A stretch of 64,000 nucleotides of DNA from assembly GCF_014873495.1 (NCBI RefSeq), contig NZ_JADBGF010000001.1, positions 2,666,001-2,730,000 on the forward strand. Direction: 5' to 3'. Origin of the DNA: Streptomyces stelliscabiei. GTDB lineage: Bacteria; Actinomycetota; Actinomycetes; Streptomycetales; Streptomycetaceae. Numbering within the stretch: the first letter of the stretch is position 1; each line of letters starts with the position of its first letter. The position numbers and the translations under genes were made by a program. This document shows positions 11,856 through 21,021 of this stretch, piece by piece. The notes under the pieces are model-generated. The model ran no database searches and was not told where the DNA came from. It saw nothing but the letters and a program-made list of their open reading frames with translations.

Positions 11856-12634
11856 GCGACACCCGAGAGACCGCGCACGCCCCCGAGGCGTCCCCCGTGC
11901 TGCGGATGGAGTCCGTGCGCAAGACCTTCGGCGGCTCGGTCGTGCTGCGCGACGTCGACCTGGCGGTCGCCCCGCACACCGTCACCGCGCTGATCGGCGC
12001 CTCCGGTTCCGGCAAGTCGACCCTGCTGCGCTGCGCCAATCTCCTGGAGGACATCGACGACGGGGCGATCTGGCTGGACGGCGAGGAGATCACCGACCCG
12101 CGCGCCGACCAGGACGCGGTACGCCGCCGCATCGGCGTGGTCTTCCAGTCGTACAACCTGTTCCCGCACATGACGGTGCTGGACAACATCACCCTCGCCC
12201 CGCGCCGGGTGCACGGCGTGGGCCGTGCGGAGGCCGAGGAGCTAGCCCATGGGCTCCTGGACCGGCTCGGGCTGAACGGGAAGGCGGGCGCGTACCCCGA
12301 CCGGCTCAGCGGAGGCCAGCAGCAGCGCGTGGCGATCGTGCGCGCCCTGGCCGTACGCCCCCGGCTGCTGCTGCTCGACGAGATCACCGCCGCCCTCGAC
12401 CCGGAGCTGGTGGGCGAGGTCCTGAACGTCGTCCGCGACCTGAAGGCCGACGGCATGACGATGGTGCTGGCCACCCATGAGATGGGCTTCGCGCGCGATG
12501 TCGCCGACCAGGTCTGTTTCCTGGACGGGGGTGTGGTGCTGGAACGCGGCACGGCGGAGCAGGTCTTCGGTGACCCACGTGAAGAACGCACGCGGCAGTT
12601 CCTGCGCCGGATCGTGGAGGCGGGCCGTCTGTGA
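11852..12634 (+). CDS. Amino-acid ABC transporter ATP-binding protein
   Basis: A 260-residue ATPase of the GlnQ/HisP class that powers the upstream permease. Motifs in order: Walker A GASGSGKST, Q-loop in VVFQSYNLFPHMT, signature LSGGQQQR, Walker B LLLLDEITAALDPE (isoleucine in place of the usual proline after the glutamate), and H-loop LATHEMGFA. The ATG overlaps the permease stop codon by four bases. It closes the operon; the next gene, aroQ, is convergent. All three parts needed for uptake of a polar amino acid are therefore present. Confidence 0.94.
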   Translation: MSDTRETAHAPEASPVLRMESVRKTFGGSVVLRDVDLAVAPHTVTALIGASGSGKSTLLRCANLLEDIDDGAIWLDGEEITDPRADQDAVRRRIGVVFQSYNLFPHMTVLDNITLAPRRVHGVGRAEAEELAHGLLDRLGLNGKAGAYPDRLSGGQQQRVAIVRALAVRPRLLLLDEITAALDPELVGEVLNVVRDLKADGMTMVLATHEMGFARDVADQVCFLDGGVVLERGTAEQVFGDPREERTRQFLRRIVEAGRL

Positions 12635-12636
12635 CG

Positions 12637-12692
12637 GGCGGTGCAGGGGGCGGGTGCCAGGGGCGGGTGCAAGGAGCGGGTGCAAGGGGCGG
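12637..12692. repeat. 13-bp degenerate tandem repeats in the 3' intergenic region
   Basis: Three to four copies of a unit close to GGCGGGTGCAAGG follow the ATPase stop codon, before the convergent aroQ. No clean terminator hairpin could be drawn. Confidence 0.6.
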
Positions 12693-12772
12693 CCACCTGG
12701 AGATCGGGCGTTACCGTCCGCCTCGCCGGTCGGACCGGTCCGGCCCGACCGCGCACCCCCGATGACCGAGCC

Positions 12773-13246
12773 CTACGCCTGCGCCTTCCCCGCCCCCGCC
12801 AGCGCGGCGACGCGCTCCACGCCGAACACATACCCCTGCACCCCGCAGCCGGCGATGACCCCGTCGGCGCGCAGGGAGACGTACGAGTGGTGCCGGAACG
12901 TCTCCCGCTGGTGGATGTTGGAGATGTGCACCTCCAGCACGGGCAGCCCGTCACAGGTGTTGAGCGCGTCGAGGATCGCCACGGAGGTGTGCGAGTAGGC
13001 GCCGGGGTTGATGACGATGCCGCTGTGGTGGAGCCGTGCCTCGTGGATCCAGTCGACCAGTTCGCCCTCGTGGTTGGACTGCCGGAAGTCCACTGTGCCC
13101 CCGTGCGCGGCCGCCGCCTCGGCGCACATCGCCTCGACGTCGGCAAGGGTGTCGGAGCCGTAGATCTCGGGCTGGCGCTGCCCCAGGAGGTTCAGGTTGG
13201 GGCCGTTGAGAATCATGATCGGGGCGTGGGCCAGGCTGCGGGGCAC
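12773..13246 (-). CDS. aroQ: Type II 3-dehydroquinate dehydratase
   Basis: A 157-residue cytoplasmic enzyme that removes water from 3-dehydroquinate to give 3-dehydroshikimate (third step of the shikimate pathway, or quinate breakdown). Type II hallmarks are all visible: [18 protein letters not shown] (residues 13-30, including the catalytic Arg24 and Tyr29), NPGAYSHTS and [11 protein letters not shown] with the catalytic histidine. It forms dodecamers in known cases. The nearest upstream gene, an S66 peptidase, is divergent. No other shikimate gene is in the window, so this may be a second, catabolic copy. Confidence 0.95.
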   Translation of the reverse strand: MPRSLAHAPIMILNGPNLNLLGQRQPEIYGSDTLADVEAMCAEAAAAHGGTVDFRQSNHEGELVDWIHEARLHHSGIVINPGAYSHTSVAILDALNTCDGLPVLEVHISNIHQRETFRHHSYVSLRADGVIAGCGVQGYVFGVERVAALAGAGKAQA

Positions 13247-13345
13247 GGTTCCTCCGGTCCTTCGGGGTGGGCGGCCGTCGGGGCCGCTGCTCGACCCCGG
13301 TTTATCACGGTGAAACGATGCGGCAGGAAGCCGTACCCTCCCCGC

Positions 13346-14392
13346 ATGACCACGCCCGCGTACCCTCCGAAGCCCTCCCCCGGTGACCGTGTCGCCGTCC
13401 TCTCGCCCGGCGCCGGCCTGCCCGAACTCTTCCCCCGGCCCTTCGAACTCGGCCTGCGGCGGCTGCGCGAGGAGTACGGTCTCGAACCGGTCGAGTACCC
13501 GACAACCCGGAAGATGGGCGCCTCACCGCGGCAGCGGGCCGACGACATCCACGCCGCCTTCGCCGACCCGGACATCAAGGCGGTGTTCACGTCGATCGGC
13601 GGTGACGACCAGATCACCGTGCTGCCGCTGCTCGACCGGGAGTTGCTGCGGGCCAACCCCAAGCCGTTCTTCGGACTGAGCGACAACACCAACCTGTTGG
13701 CCTTCCTCCACACCACCGGAATCGTCGGATACCACGGCGGCACCGTCATGACCGCGCTCGGCAGGTCCGTCGCCATGGATCCGCTGACCGCGGAATCCCT
13801 GCGCGCCGCCCTGTTCACCTCCGGGCCCTACGCACTGCGACCGGCCGAACGCTTCAACGACATCGACCGTGACTGGGCCGACCCGGCGACCTACGACGCG
13901 GAGCCGGAGACCGTGCCCGGCACCGGGTGGACCTGGGTGAACGCCGACCGCGTGGTGGAGGGCCGGAGTTGGGGCGGCTGTCTGGAGATCTTGGGCTGGC
14001 TGCTGATGGCCGACCGCGAGGTGCCGCGCGACCTGTCCGTGTTCGACGGCGGGGTGCTCTTCCTGGAGACCTCGGAGGAACTGCCCAGCGGCGAGGAGGT
14101 CTTCAACACCCTGCGGAACATGGGCGAACGCGGCCTGCTCCACCGGTTCTCCGCGCTCCTGATGGGACGCCCCAAGGCGTGGTCCCTGGAGCGGCCCACC
14201 ACTTCGGAGGAAGCGGCCCGTTACACGGCCGGACAGCGGGAGGCCGTCCTGCGCGCCATGCGGACGTACGCCCCCGACACCACGATCGTCTTCGACGTCG
14301 ATCTCGGGCACACCGATCCGCAGGTCGTCATCCCCTACGGAGGCGTGGTCCGGGTGGACGGTCCCGCCCGGCGCATCACCGTGACGTACTGA
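13346..14392 (+). CDS. S66 peptidase, MccF/LD-carboxypeptidase-like
   Basis: A 348-residue serine peptidase of family S66. The nucleophile elbow is GLSDNT with Ser112; Glu241 in FLETSEE and His322 in DLGHTDPQ complete the probable Ser-Glu-His triad. The GHTDPQ pattern and absence of a signal peptide make it closer to MccF (self-immunity to microcin C, hydrolysis of the bond to AMP) than to periplasmic LdcA, but cell-wall recycling is also possible. The ATG at 13346 begins the part that matches the family; a much longer open frame upstream is chance. It is divergent from aroQ. Confidence 0.9.
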   Translation: MTTPAYPPKPSPGDRVAVLSPGAGLPELFPRPFELGLRRLREEYGLEPVEYPTTRKMGASPRQRADDIHAAFADPDIKAVFTSIGGDDQITVLPLLDRELLRANPKPFFGLSDNTNLLAFLHTTGIVGYHGGTVMTALGRSVAMDPLTAESLRAALFTSGPYALRPAERFNDIDRDWADPATYDAEPETVPGTGWTWVNADRVVEGRSWGGCLEILGWLLMADREVPRDLSVFDGGVLFLETSEELPSGEEVFNTLRNMGERGLLHRFSALLMGRPKAWSLERPTTSEEAARYTAGQREAVLRAMRTYAPDTTIVFDVDLGHTDPQVVIPYGGVVRVDGPARRITVTY

Positions 14393-14483
14393 GGCCCGTT
14401 GACGCCTCCCGGAACACGGTGACCTCGCACGAGCCTCCGCACGCCCCCCGTAACCGCCCGTCACCGTGGGTAGTTGACGCGGC

Positions 14484-15794
14484 ATGCAACCAGCACGCAC
14501 CGTGAAACCGCCGTCCATGCTCCGCCTCGCGTCCGCCTCGCTCGCCGGGACGGCCATCGAGTTCTACGACTTCTTCGTCTACGGGACGGCGGCGGCGCTC
14601 GTCCTGGGGCCGCTGTTCTTCCCGACGTTCTCGCCCCTGGCGGGGACCCTCGCGGCCTTCGCCACGTTCGGGGTCGGGTTCGTGGCACGGCCGCTCGGCT
14701 CGGTGCTGTTCGGGCACATCGGGGACCGGCGCGGGCGGCGGCCGGTGCTCGTCGTCTCGCTGCTGCTGACCGGGGGCGCGACCGTGGCCGTCGGCTGCGT
14801 CCCCACGTTCGACTCCATCGGTGTGATGGCCCCCTTCCTCCTTCTCGTGCTCCGCTTCCTCCAGGGGCTCGGGCTGGGCGGGGAGTGGGGCGGGGCGGTG
14901 CTGCTGACGGCGGAGCACGCGCCGGCCGACCGGCGCGGACTGTGGTCGAGCTTTCCCCAGGTCGGCCCGGCGGTGGGGTTCCTGCTGGCCAACGGCGTGA
15001 TGCTGGCGCTGTCGGCGACTCTGACGGAGGCCCAGTTCGCCGCATGGGGGTGGCGGGTGCCGTTCTGGGCGGCGGGGGTCCTGGCCCTCGCGGGACTGTG
15101 GCTGCGGTCGTCGCTCACGGAGAGTCCGCAGTTCCTGGGGATCGACGAGCCCGCGCGCGTGCCGTTCGCCGAGGTCGTACGCGGCCACTGGCGGCTCGTC
15201 CTGCTGACGGCCGGGGCGCTCGCGATCGGGTACGCGGTGTTCTACGCGGTGACGACCTGGTCCCTCGCGTACGGAACCGAGCGGCTCGGTGTCAGCCGGA
15301 CGGTCATGCTGACCTGCGTCATGGGCGCCGTGGTGGTGAAGGGCGCCCTGACGCCGGTGGCGGCGGTGCTGGGCGACCGCTACGGGCGGCGCCCGATGTG
15401 CCTGATCGGCTGCGGTGTCACCGTGCTGTGGATGTTCCCGATGGTCGCGTTGCTGGCGACCGGTGAACCGCTGCTGATCTTCTTCGGCTTCCTCGTGGCG
15501 ATGCTCGCGTTCGTCACGATGTTCGCCGTCGTCGCCGCGTATCTGCCGGAGCTGTACGAACCCCGGGTGCGCTGCACGGGCGCCGCCGTCGGCTACAACC
15601 TCGGCGGCGTGCTGGGCGGTGCCCTGACCCCGATCGTGGCCACCGCCATGGCCCAGGGCGGGCGGGTGCCCTGGGGCGTGGGCGCGTATCTGACCGGGAT
15701 CGCCGTGCTGAGTCTGGGCTGCTTCGCACTGCTCCCCGAGACCCGGCCGGTGCCCCTGACCGCGACGGCGCAGGCGGAGGCCGCCGCGGGGTGA
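14484..15794 (+). CDS. MFS transporter, metabolite:H+ symporter (ShiA/ProP-like)
   Basis: A 436-residue membrane protein with about 12 helices. Diagnostic features of the metabolite:H+ symporter family are the first helix ending in EFYDFFVYG, loop 2-3 with GHIGDRRGRRPVL, and RFLQGLGLGGEWGGAVLL in helix 4. Known members carry shikimate, alpha-ketoglutarate, proline or betaine. It stands near aroQ, which makes a shikimate-related substrate tempting, but there is no direct evidence. It starts 91 bases after the peptidase gene and may share its transcript. Confidence 0.92.
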   Translation: MQPARTVKPPSMLRLASASLAGTAIEFYDFFVYGTAAALVLGPLFFPTFSPLAGTLAAFATFGVGFVARPLGSVLFGHIGDRRGRRPVLVVSLLLTGGATVAVGCVPTFDSIGVMAPFLLLVLRFLQGLGLGGEWGGAVLLTAEHAPADRRGLWSSFPQVGPAVGFLLANGVMLALSATLTEAQFAAWGWRVPFWAAGVLALAGLWLRSSLTESPQFLGIDEPARVPFAEVVRGHWRLVLLTAGALAIGYAVFYAVTTWSLAYGTERLGVSRTVMLTCVMGAVVVKGALTPVAAVLGDRYGRRPMCLIGCGVTVLWMFPMVALLATGEPLLIFFGFLVAMLAFVTMFAVVAAYLPELYEPRVRCTGAAVGYNLGGVLGGALTPIVATAMAQGGRVPWGVGAYLTGIAVLSLGCFALLPETRPVPLTATAQAEAAAG

Positions 15795-15838
15795 GCACCT
15801 CTGTGCCGTACTCACGACCTCGCGCGACGGCCCCCGGC

Positions 15839-16939
15839 CTACGGGTTGACCGCCAGCTCCAGATACGCCGCGAACAGCACCAGATGGACCCCGCCCTGCA
15901 GGGGCGTCGCGCGTCCGGGGACGACGGTCAGCGAGGCCACGACGACGGTCAGGGCGAGCAGCACCATATGGGTGGCGCCGAGGCCGAGGACGAGCGGGCC
16001 GGAGAGCCAGACGGAGGCCAGGGCGACGGCCGGGATGGTCAGGCCGATGCTGGCCATGGCCGAGCCGAGGGCGAGGTTGAGGCTGGTCTGGACGCGGTCA
16101 CGGCGGGCCGCGCGCAGGGCTGCGATGGTCTCGGGCAGCAGCACCAGCAGCGCGATGACCACACCCACGACGGCGTGCGGCAGGCCCGCGGCGTCGACAC
16201 CGGACTCGATGGTGGGCGAGACCCCCTTGGCCAGGCCGACCACGCCGACGAGTGCGAGACCGAGCATGCCGAGGCTGATCTTGGCGGTGCGGGCCGACGG
16301 AGCCTCGGCGTGGTCGTCCTCGGCGATCACCTCGCCCAGCCGGGTGATGGGCAGGAAGTAGTCGCGGTGGCGCACGGTCTGCGTCGCGACGAACAGGCCG
16401 TACAGAGCCAGTGAGGACAGCGCGGCGAAGGTGAGTTGCGCTGTGGAGAACTCCGGGCCCGGCTTGCTGGTGGTGAAGGTCGGGAGCACCAGGCTGAGCG
16501 TGGCCAGCGTCGCGACCGTGGCGAGCGCGGCGCCGGTGCCCTCCGGGTTGAAGACCGCGAGTCCGTGGCGCAGAGAGGCGACGAGCAGACAGATGCCCAC
16601 GATGCCGTTACAGGTGATCATCACGGCGGCGAAGACGGTGTCGCGGGCGAGGGTCGCGCTCTTGTCGCCGCCGTCGAGCATCAGGGTGACGATCAGGGCG
16701 ACCTCGATGATCGTGACGGCGACGGCGAGGACGAGGGAGCCGAACGGTTCCCCGACCCGGTGCGCGACGACCTCGGCATGGTGCACGGCGGCCAGCACGG
16801 CGCCCGCGAGGACCAGTGTCACCAGGGCGACGGCCGCAGGGGGCAGATCACGTCCCCAGCTGAGAGCGAGCAGGACGACCGCGGCCACCGGGACGACATC
16901 GGTCCATCGCGTCGTGAGCGACCGGAGCCGAGCGAGCAT
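15839..16939 (-). CDS. Calcium/proton antiporter of the CaCA superfamily (ChaA-like)
   Basis: A 366-residue protein with about 11 membrane segments in two related halves, each carrying the acidic alpha-repeat of cation exchangers: the first around VTIIEVALIVTLML, the second around LLPETIAALRAARRD. It would exchange Ca2+ (and perhaps Na+ or K+) for protons across the cytoplasmic membrane. It is convergent with the MFS gene and separated from the terC gene behind it by a strong hairpin terminator, so it has its own promoter. Confidence 0.9.
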   Translation of the reverse strand: MLARLRSLTTRWTDVVPVAAVVLLALSWGRDLPPAAVALVTLVLAGAVLAAVHHAEVVAHRVGEPFGSLVLAVAVTIIEVALIVTLMLDGGDKSATLARDTVFAAVMITCNGIVGICLLVASLRHGLAVFNPEGTGAALATVATLATLSLVLPTFTTSKPGPEFSTAQLTFAALSSLALYGLFVATQTVRHRDYFLPITRLGEVIAEDDHAEAPSARTAKISLGMLGLALVGVVGLAKGVSPTIESGVDAAGLPHAVVGVVIALLVLLPETIAALRAARRDRVQTSLNLALGSAMASIGLTIPAVALASVWLSGPLVLGLGATHMVLLALTVVVASLTVVPGRATPLQGGVHLVLFAAYLELAVNP

Positions 16940-16962
16940 ACGGTGATCCTTTCAGACGTGAA

Positions 16963-17018
16963 GGGGCCCCGCACGCCGGTGGACGCCGTGGATACGCGTC
17001 ACCGTCGTGCGGGGCCCC
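16963..17018. terminator. Hairpin terminator downstream of terC
   Basis: Perfect 13-bp arms GGGGCCCCGCACG (16963-16975) and CGTGCGGGGCCCC (17006-17018) enclosing about 30 bases. It lies after the terC stop on the minus strand and before the antiporter gene. Confidence 0.8.
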
Positions 17019-17050
17019 ATCAGTGATTGCTGTGCGGTACGGGCCCGGCG

Positions 17051-18052
17051 TCAGGCCTCGATGCTGTCCTTCTCGGTGCCTTCGGCCTTCTCCTGCGCCG
17101 CCTCGGCCTCCGCCTGCTTCTTGGAGGCGATGAGGCTGGTGATCGTGGTGACGACCAGGACCGCGCAGATCACGCCGAGCGACACGGGGATGGAGATCTC
17201 GGGCACGTGTACCCCGGACTCGTGCAGGGCATGCAGCACCAGCTTCACCCCGATGAAGCCGAGGATGACCGACAGACCGTAGGACAGGTGGACCAGCTTC
17301 TTCAGCAGCCCGCCGATGAGGAAGTACAGCTGTCGCAGGCCCATGAGCGCGAACGCGTTGGCCGTGAACACGATGTACGGGTCCTGGGTCAGGCCGAAGA
17401 TCGCAGGGATCGAGTCCAGTGCGAAGAGGATGTCCGTGGTGCCGATGGCGAGCATCACGACCAGCATCGGCGTCATGACGCGCTTGCCGTTCTGCTCGAT
17501 CCACAGCTTGGTGCCGTGGTACCGGTCGGCGACGCCGAAGCGCTTCTCGACGGCCTTGAGGAGCTTGTTCTCCTCGTACTCCTCCTCCGTCTCGTCGGCC
17601 CTGGCCTCCTGGATGAGCTTCCAGGCGGTGTAGATCAGGAACGCGCCGAAGATGTAGAAGACCCAGGCGAAGCTGGCGAGGATCGCCGCGCCCGCGGCGA
17701 TGAATATCGCGCGGAGCACCAGGGCGATCAGCACACCGACCAGCAGCACCCGCTGCTGGTACTGCGTGGGCACCGAGAACTTCGCCATGATCAGCACGAA
17801 GACGAAGAGGTTGTCGACGCTCAGGGACTTCTCGGTGATGTAGCCCGCGAAGAACTCTCCGGCCGGCTGGCCGCCGGAGAAGACGAGCAGCCCGAGTCCG
17901 AAGAGGGCGGCCAGGACGATCCAGACGATCGTCCAGATTCCGGCTTCCTTGATGGACACTTCATGGGGCTTGCGGCCGATGAAGAAGTCGACCGCGATGA
18001 GGGCGGCGAGGCCCACAACTGTCAGGACCCAAAGGGTCGTTGAAACATCCAC
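17051..18052 (-). CDS. terC: TerC-family integral membrane protein
   Basis: A 333-residue protein with eight to nine hydrophobic segments. Family hallmarks: SLSVDNLFVFVLIM and ATTDILFALDSIPAIFG-like (TTDILFALDSIPAIFG), each with a conserved Asp pair in a membrane helix. Known members export manganese or take part in tellurite resistance. The GTG at 18052 is chosen because GGAGG lies five bases ahead; an ATG nine codons earlier has no such site. The C-terminal tail is charged (KKQAEAEAAQEKAEG) and cytoplasmic. Two TerD-domain genes follow on the same strand upstream, forming a tellurite-type cluster. Confidence 0.93.
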   Translation of the reverse strand: MDVSTTLWVLTVVGLAALIAVDFFIGRKPHEVSIKEAGIWTIVWIVLAALFGLGLLVFSGGQPAGEFFAGYITEKSLSVDNLFVFVLIMAKFSVPTQYQQRVLLVGVLIALVLRAIFIAAGAAILASFAWVFYIFGAFLIYTAWKLIQEARADETEEEYEENKLLKAVEKRFGVADRYHGTKLWIEQNGKRVMTPMLVVMLAIGTTDILFALDSIPAIFGLTQDPYIVFTANAFALMGLRQLYFLIGGLLKKLVHLSYGLSVILGFIGVKLVLHALHESGVHVPEISIPVSLGVICAVLVVTTITSLIASKKQAEAEAAQEKAEGTEKDSIEA

Positions 18053-18125
18053 TGCGCCTCCGGCAGTACGTAACGGCAAATTTCAGCGTCGTCGCTACCG
18101 GAGGTCTCTTCCACCCGGTCCTCCG

Positions 18126-18143
18126 GGACGTTCCACAACGTCC
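18126..18143 (-). promoter_or_regulatory. Small hairpin in terC leader
   Basis: Perfect 7-bp stem GGACGTT/AACGTCC with a 4-base loop about 75 bases upstream of the terC start. It may be part of a structured 5' leader. Confidence 0.35.
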
Positions 18144-18209
18144 GGTGCCGCCGGGCCGACGCCCCGGGATCAGGATTGATCCGTATTGACGGGTACGCCG
18201 CAGCATGTA

Positions 18210-18221
18210 GGGAGTACTCCC
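18210..18221. promoter_or_regulatory. 12-bp perfect palindrome upstream of terC
   Basis: GGGAGTACTCCC lies about 160 bases upstream of the terC start, with another GAGTAC copy at 18235-18240. The surrounding DNA is markedly less G+C-rich than the genes. A regulator-binding site is plausible but unproven. Confidence 0.35.
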
Positions 18222-18331
18222 CTCCGCACGAAAAGAGTACCCAATCACCAAGAATAGGTAAAGGGCCTGGCAAAGAAAGAATCAAAACCGCAGGTCAGGC
18301 GGCTTTGCGAGGGCTTGGTGCAGGGCTGGGC

Positions 18332-20395
18332 TCACCGGTTCCAGGTGCGGCGGGCGTCCGCGACGCGGGCGAGGACGTCGTGCATGACCCGGCTGCCGGG
18401 CGGGATGCTCGACGGCTCGTACGTCCAGGCGTGCCCGACCCAGGGGTCGGCGAGATGGTCGTCGGGGGCGGGTGTGAGTCGCATCAGCGAACGCCACAGC
18501 GGGTCGAGCAACGGCCCGTAGGAGGCGGCTTCCTGCCGGTCGGCGACCATCATCAGGTGGACGCCGAAGGCCGGGCCCTCGTCCGCGAGATAGCGGAGCT
18601 GGGTGACGGCGCGGTCGTCGAAACCGTGCGGGAAGTCGTTGACGATCAGCAGTTGTTCGGCCGTGTCGAAGCCGGGGGGCAGGGCGTCGGCCGCACCGCC
18701 GCGCACCGCCATCTGCACGAGGTCGACGCGCTGGGTGAGCCGCCCGAGGACGTCGGAGACGCCCGCGGCTCCGGCGGCCGGCGGTCCGGCGAGCACACCC
18801 GCCCCCACCAGCGGAGCCAGCGCGGACACGCCGGCCCCGGCCGCGTCGACGACGTGCACCGTGAACTCGCCGGGCGGGTAGACCGCGAGCAGGCGCGCGG
18901 CGAGCGCCACCGCCGTGTCCAGCGCACGGCGGCGCAGCTCGTCGGAGTCGGCGAGCGAGTCGCGGGAGCCGGAGCGCCCGCTGTCGATCCACAGGCCGCG
19001 CTCCAGCGGCAGCCGGACCAGCATCGGTATGCGCACGTCCTCGCTCTCCGGCAGCCGGAGGTCGCCCAGGCGCAGGGCCATCGGGATCTCCATCGGCACC
19101 CGGTAGCCGTGCCAGACCGGGTTGTCCCAGCCGGCGAAGGCCGGGGGCAGCGCGGGCTCGACGACATCGGCCTCGGCCCGAAGCTGCGCGAGGTCGCGGT
19201 CGAGGGCCTCCCGGGCCAGGTCGACGAGCTGGGCGTGCTTGGCGCGGGCGGCCTCGCGCACCGCGTCGCCCTGTCCGCCGATCCGGCTGCGCGGGTCGGA
19301 CAGCGCCCTGTCCAGCTCCTGCTCCATGCGCGACTCGGCGAAATCGACGGCGCTGCGATACGCGGCGGTGGTGCGGGCGAGGTCCTCGAACATGCCCCAC
19401 ACCTGGTTGTAGAGCCGCTCCTCCATGGACCAGCCGGTCGCGTCACCGGCGACGGGCCGCGCGGGCTGTCCCGGCTGGGCCGGGGGCGCGGTCGGCGGCG
19501 GAGGCGGCGGCGCGGTGGTCTGGCGGCCGGGGTGGCTGTAGTTGACGGGGCCGCCGGTGGTGGACGCGGCGGGCTGGGGCCCGGCGGACGGGTCGGCCGG
19601 GGCGGGGCCGCCGTGCTGCGGCGAGAGGTGATCGGGCAGTGTGGCGTCGGGCGAGGAGCCGTACGGGGGCGTGCTGCCGTACGGGGAGGCGGGTGGATGT
19701 CCTTGCTGCGGTGGGGTGTTCCCGGGCAGGCCCTGAGGTGTCGCATCCCCGTGGGTCTGGTCGGGGCCCTGCGCGGGGGCGGCCGTCCGGCGGGGACGGT
19801 CCGTCTCCGGAACGCGGGGCGGAGGCGCGGCCACGGAGCGGGCGAGGCCCTGGGCCACGGCCTCGTGGATGCTGCCGGCGAGCTGCTGGGCCTGCGGCAG
19901 TCCCTGGTCGGTGAGCAGCTCGGCGAGGCCGCCCGCGTACCCCTGGCCGACCGCGCGGACTTTCCAGGCGCCCTGTCTGCGGTACAGCTCCAGGGCGATG
20001 ACCGCCGACTCCGCCTCGAGGTCGGTGATGGTGTAGCTGGCGACCTCGGTGCCGTCGAGGCCGGTGACCGCGACGAAGGGGGCGGCGACGGCACCGAACC
20101 GCGCCGGCCCGCCGCTGCCGGACGGCAGGGCGAGCAGCACGGTCACCCGGTGCACGGACGGTGTCAGGGCATCGAGGTCCACGGCGAGGCGGTGGTCGGC
20201 CGCCGCCTGTCTGGGGACCTCGACGCCCGGCAGGGTGGGTGCGCCCGGGTGGGCGACCCACTCCACGCCGTGCACCCGGCCGCGCTCGTCGCCGAGAGTG
20301 GCCCCGGCCACGATCGGCGTGCCGGCCGAGACGCGGATCTCCAGTCGGACCTCGGGGAGCGGATGGTTCTGCCCCCGGACCAGCTCGGCCGTCAT
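18332..20395 (-). CDS. TerD domain fused to degenerate FtsK/SpoIIIE-like domain
   Basis: A 687-residue cytoplasmic protein in three parts. Residues 1-190 are a TerD-type beta-sandwich (IVAGATLGDERG, SYTITDLEAESAVIALELYRR, GAWKVRAVGQGY). Residues 190-320 are a proline/glutamine-rich linker with PPPPPP. Residues 325-415 are helical and charged, probably coiled coil, and 425-687 follow the layout of an FtsK/SpoIIIE ATPase. At the P-loop position there is only GLWIDSGRSGSRDS, and the Walker B position reads LLIVNDFPHG, so ATP hydrolysis is unlikely. The ATG at 20395 has GGGGGAAG upstream. It follows terD by 47 bases and probably shares its transcript. Confidence 0.85.
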   Translation of the reverse strand: MTAELVRGQNHPLPEVRLEIRVSAGTPIVAGATLGDERGRVHGVEWVAHPGAPTLPGVEVPRQAAADHRLAVDLDALTPSVHRVTVLLALPSGSGGPARFGAVAAPFVAVTGLDGTEVASYTITDLEAESAVIALELYRRQGAWKVRAVGQGYAGGLAELLTDQGLPQAQQLAGSIHEAVAQGLARSVAAPPPRVPETDRPRRTAAPAQGPDQTHGDATPQGLPGNTPPQQGHPPASPYGSTPPYGSSPDATLPDHLSPQHGGPAPADPSAGPQPAASTTGGPVNYSHPGRQTTAPPPPPPTAPPAQPGQPARPVAGDATGWSMEERLYNQVWGMFEDLARTTAAYRSAVDFAESRMEQELDRALSDPRSRIGGQGDAVREAARAKHAQLVDLAREALDRDLAQLRAEADVVEPALPPAFAGWDNPVWHGYRVPMEIPMALRLGDLRLPESEDVRIPMLVRLPLERGLWIDSGRSGSRDSLADSDELRRRALDTAVALAARLLAVYPPGEFTVHVVDAAGAGVSALAPLVGAGVLAGPPAAGAAGVSDVLGRLTQRVDLVQMAVRGGAADALPPGFDTAEQLLIVNDFPHGFDDRAVTQLRYLADEGPAFGVHLMMVADRQEAASYGPLLDPLWRSLMRLTPAPDDHLADPWVGHAWTYEPSSIPPGSRVMHDVLARVADARRTWNR

Positions 20396-20442
20396 CGGCT
20401 TCTTCCCCCTGTGTCGCTCACCGCGTGCTGCGTCGTGCTCGC

Positions 20443-21021
20443 CTAGAGAACCGGCAGGATCGCCGGCATCAGGTCCTGGAAGGTGCGCCCGTTGGCGGGC
20501 GTGCCGATGGCGGTCATCTGCCATCCCGCGCCCGCGCGGTGCACCTTGGCCATGATCTGGGCCGTGTACTGGCCGCCGCCCGCGAGGGTGTAGCGCGCGA
20601 GCTCCTGGCCGTTGGTCTCGTCGACCAGACGGCAGAACGCGTTCTGCACCTCCTGGAAGGTCTGGCCCGTGAAGGAGTTCACGGTGAAGACGATCTGGTC
20701 GATGTGGACCGGCACCCGGGCCAGGTCCACGAGGATCGCCTCGTCGTCGCCGCCCTGGCCCACGCCGCCGACCAGGTTGTCGCCGGTGTGGCGGACCGAG
20801 CCGTCGTCGCTCACGAGGTGGCGGAAGAAGACGACGTCGACGGGCTGCTTGTCCGCGAACAGCACGGCGGAGGCGTCGAGGTCGATCTCGCGGGTGCGGG
20901 ATCCGAACAGGCCGCGCCTGGGGGCAGCCTGCCAGCCGAGACCCATGCGTACCGCGGTCAGGCTGCCTCCGTCGTTCTTCTGCAGACTGATGGCCTGACC
21001 CTTGGTCATGTTGACGGTCAC
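20443..21021 (-). CDS. terD: TerD-family stress protein
   Basis: A 192-residue protein built of a single TerD domain. Typical stretches are MTKGQAISLQK, IDLDASAVLF, SDDGSVRHTGDN and GGDDEAILVDLARVP; the aspartates of the last two are calcium ligands in characterised TerD proteins. The C-terminus has NAFCRLVDETNGQELARY and an alternating beta pattern. TerD proteins bind Ca2+ and are part of a stress response linked to tellurite, phage and colicin resistance. It appears to be the first gene of the terD / TerD-FtsK-like pair, with terC following after a 279-base gap. Confidence 0.92.
   Translation of the reverse strand: MTVNMTKGQAISLQKNDGGSLTAVRMGLGWQAAPRRGLFGSRTREIDLDASAVLFADKQPVDVVFFRHLVSDDGSVRHTGDNLVGGVGQGGDDEAILVDLARVPVHIDQIVFTVNSFTGQTFQEVQNAFCRLVDETNGQELARYTLAGGGQYTAQIMAKVHRAGAGWQMTAIGTPANGRTFQDLMPAILPVL

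Noticed and set aside
12641..13345. Extension of the S66 peptidase frame far upstream of 13346.
   Set aside because: The extra part overlaps aroQ on the other strand and matches no family; the peptidase fold begins at 13346.
18176..20446. A 756-codon plus-strand frame opposite the TerD-FtsK-like gene.
   Set aside because: It shadows the real gene, has no domain, and its composition is that of an antisense frame.
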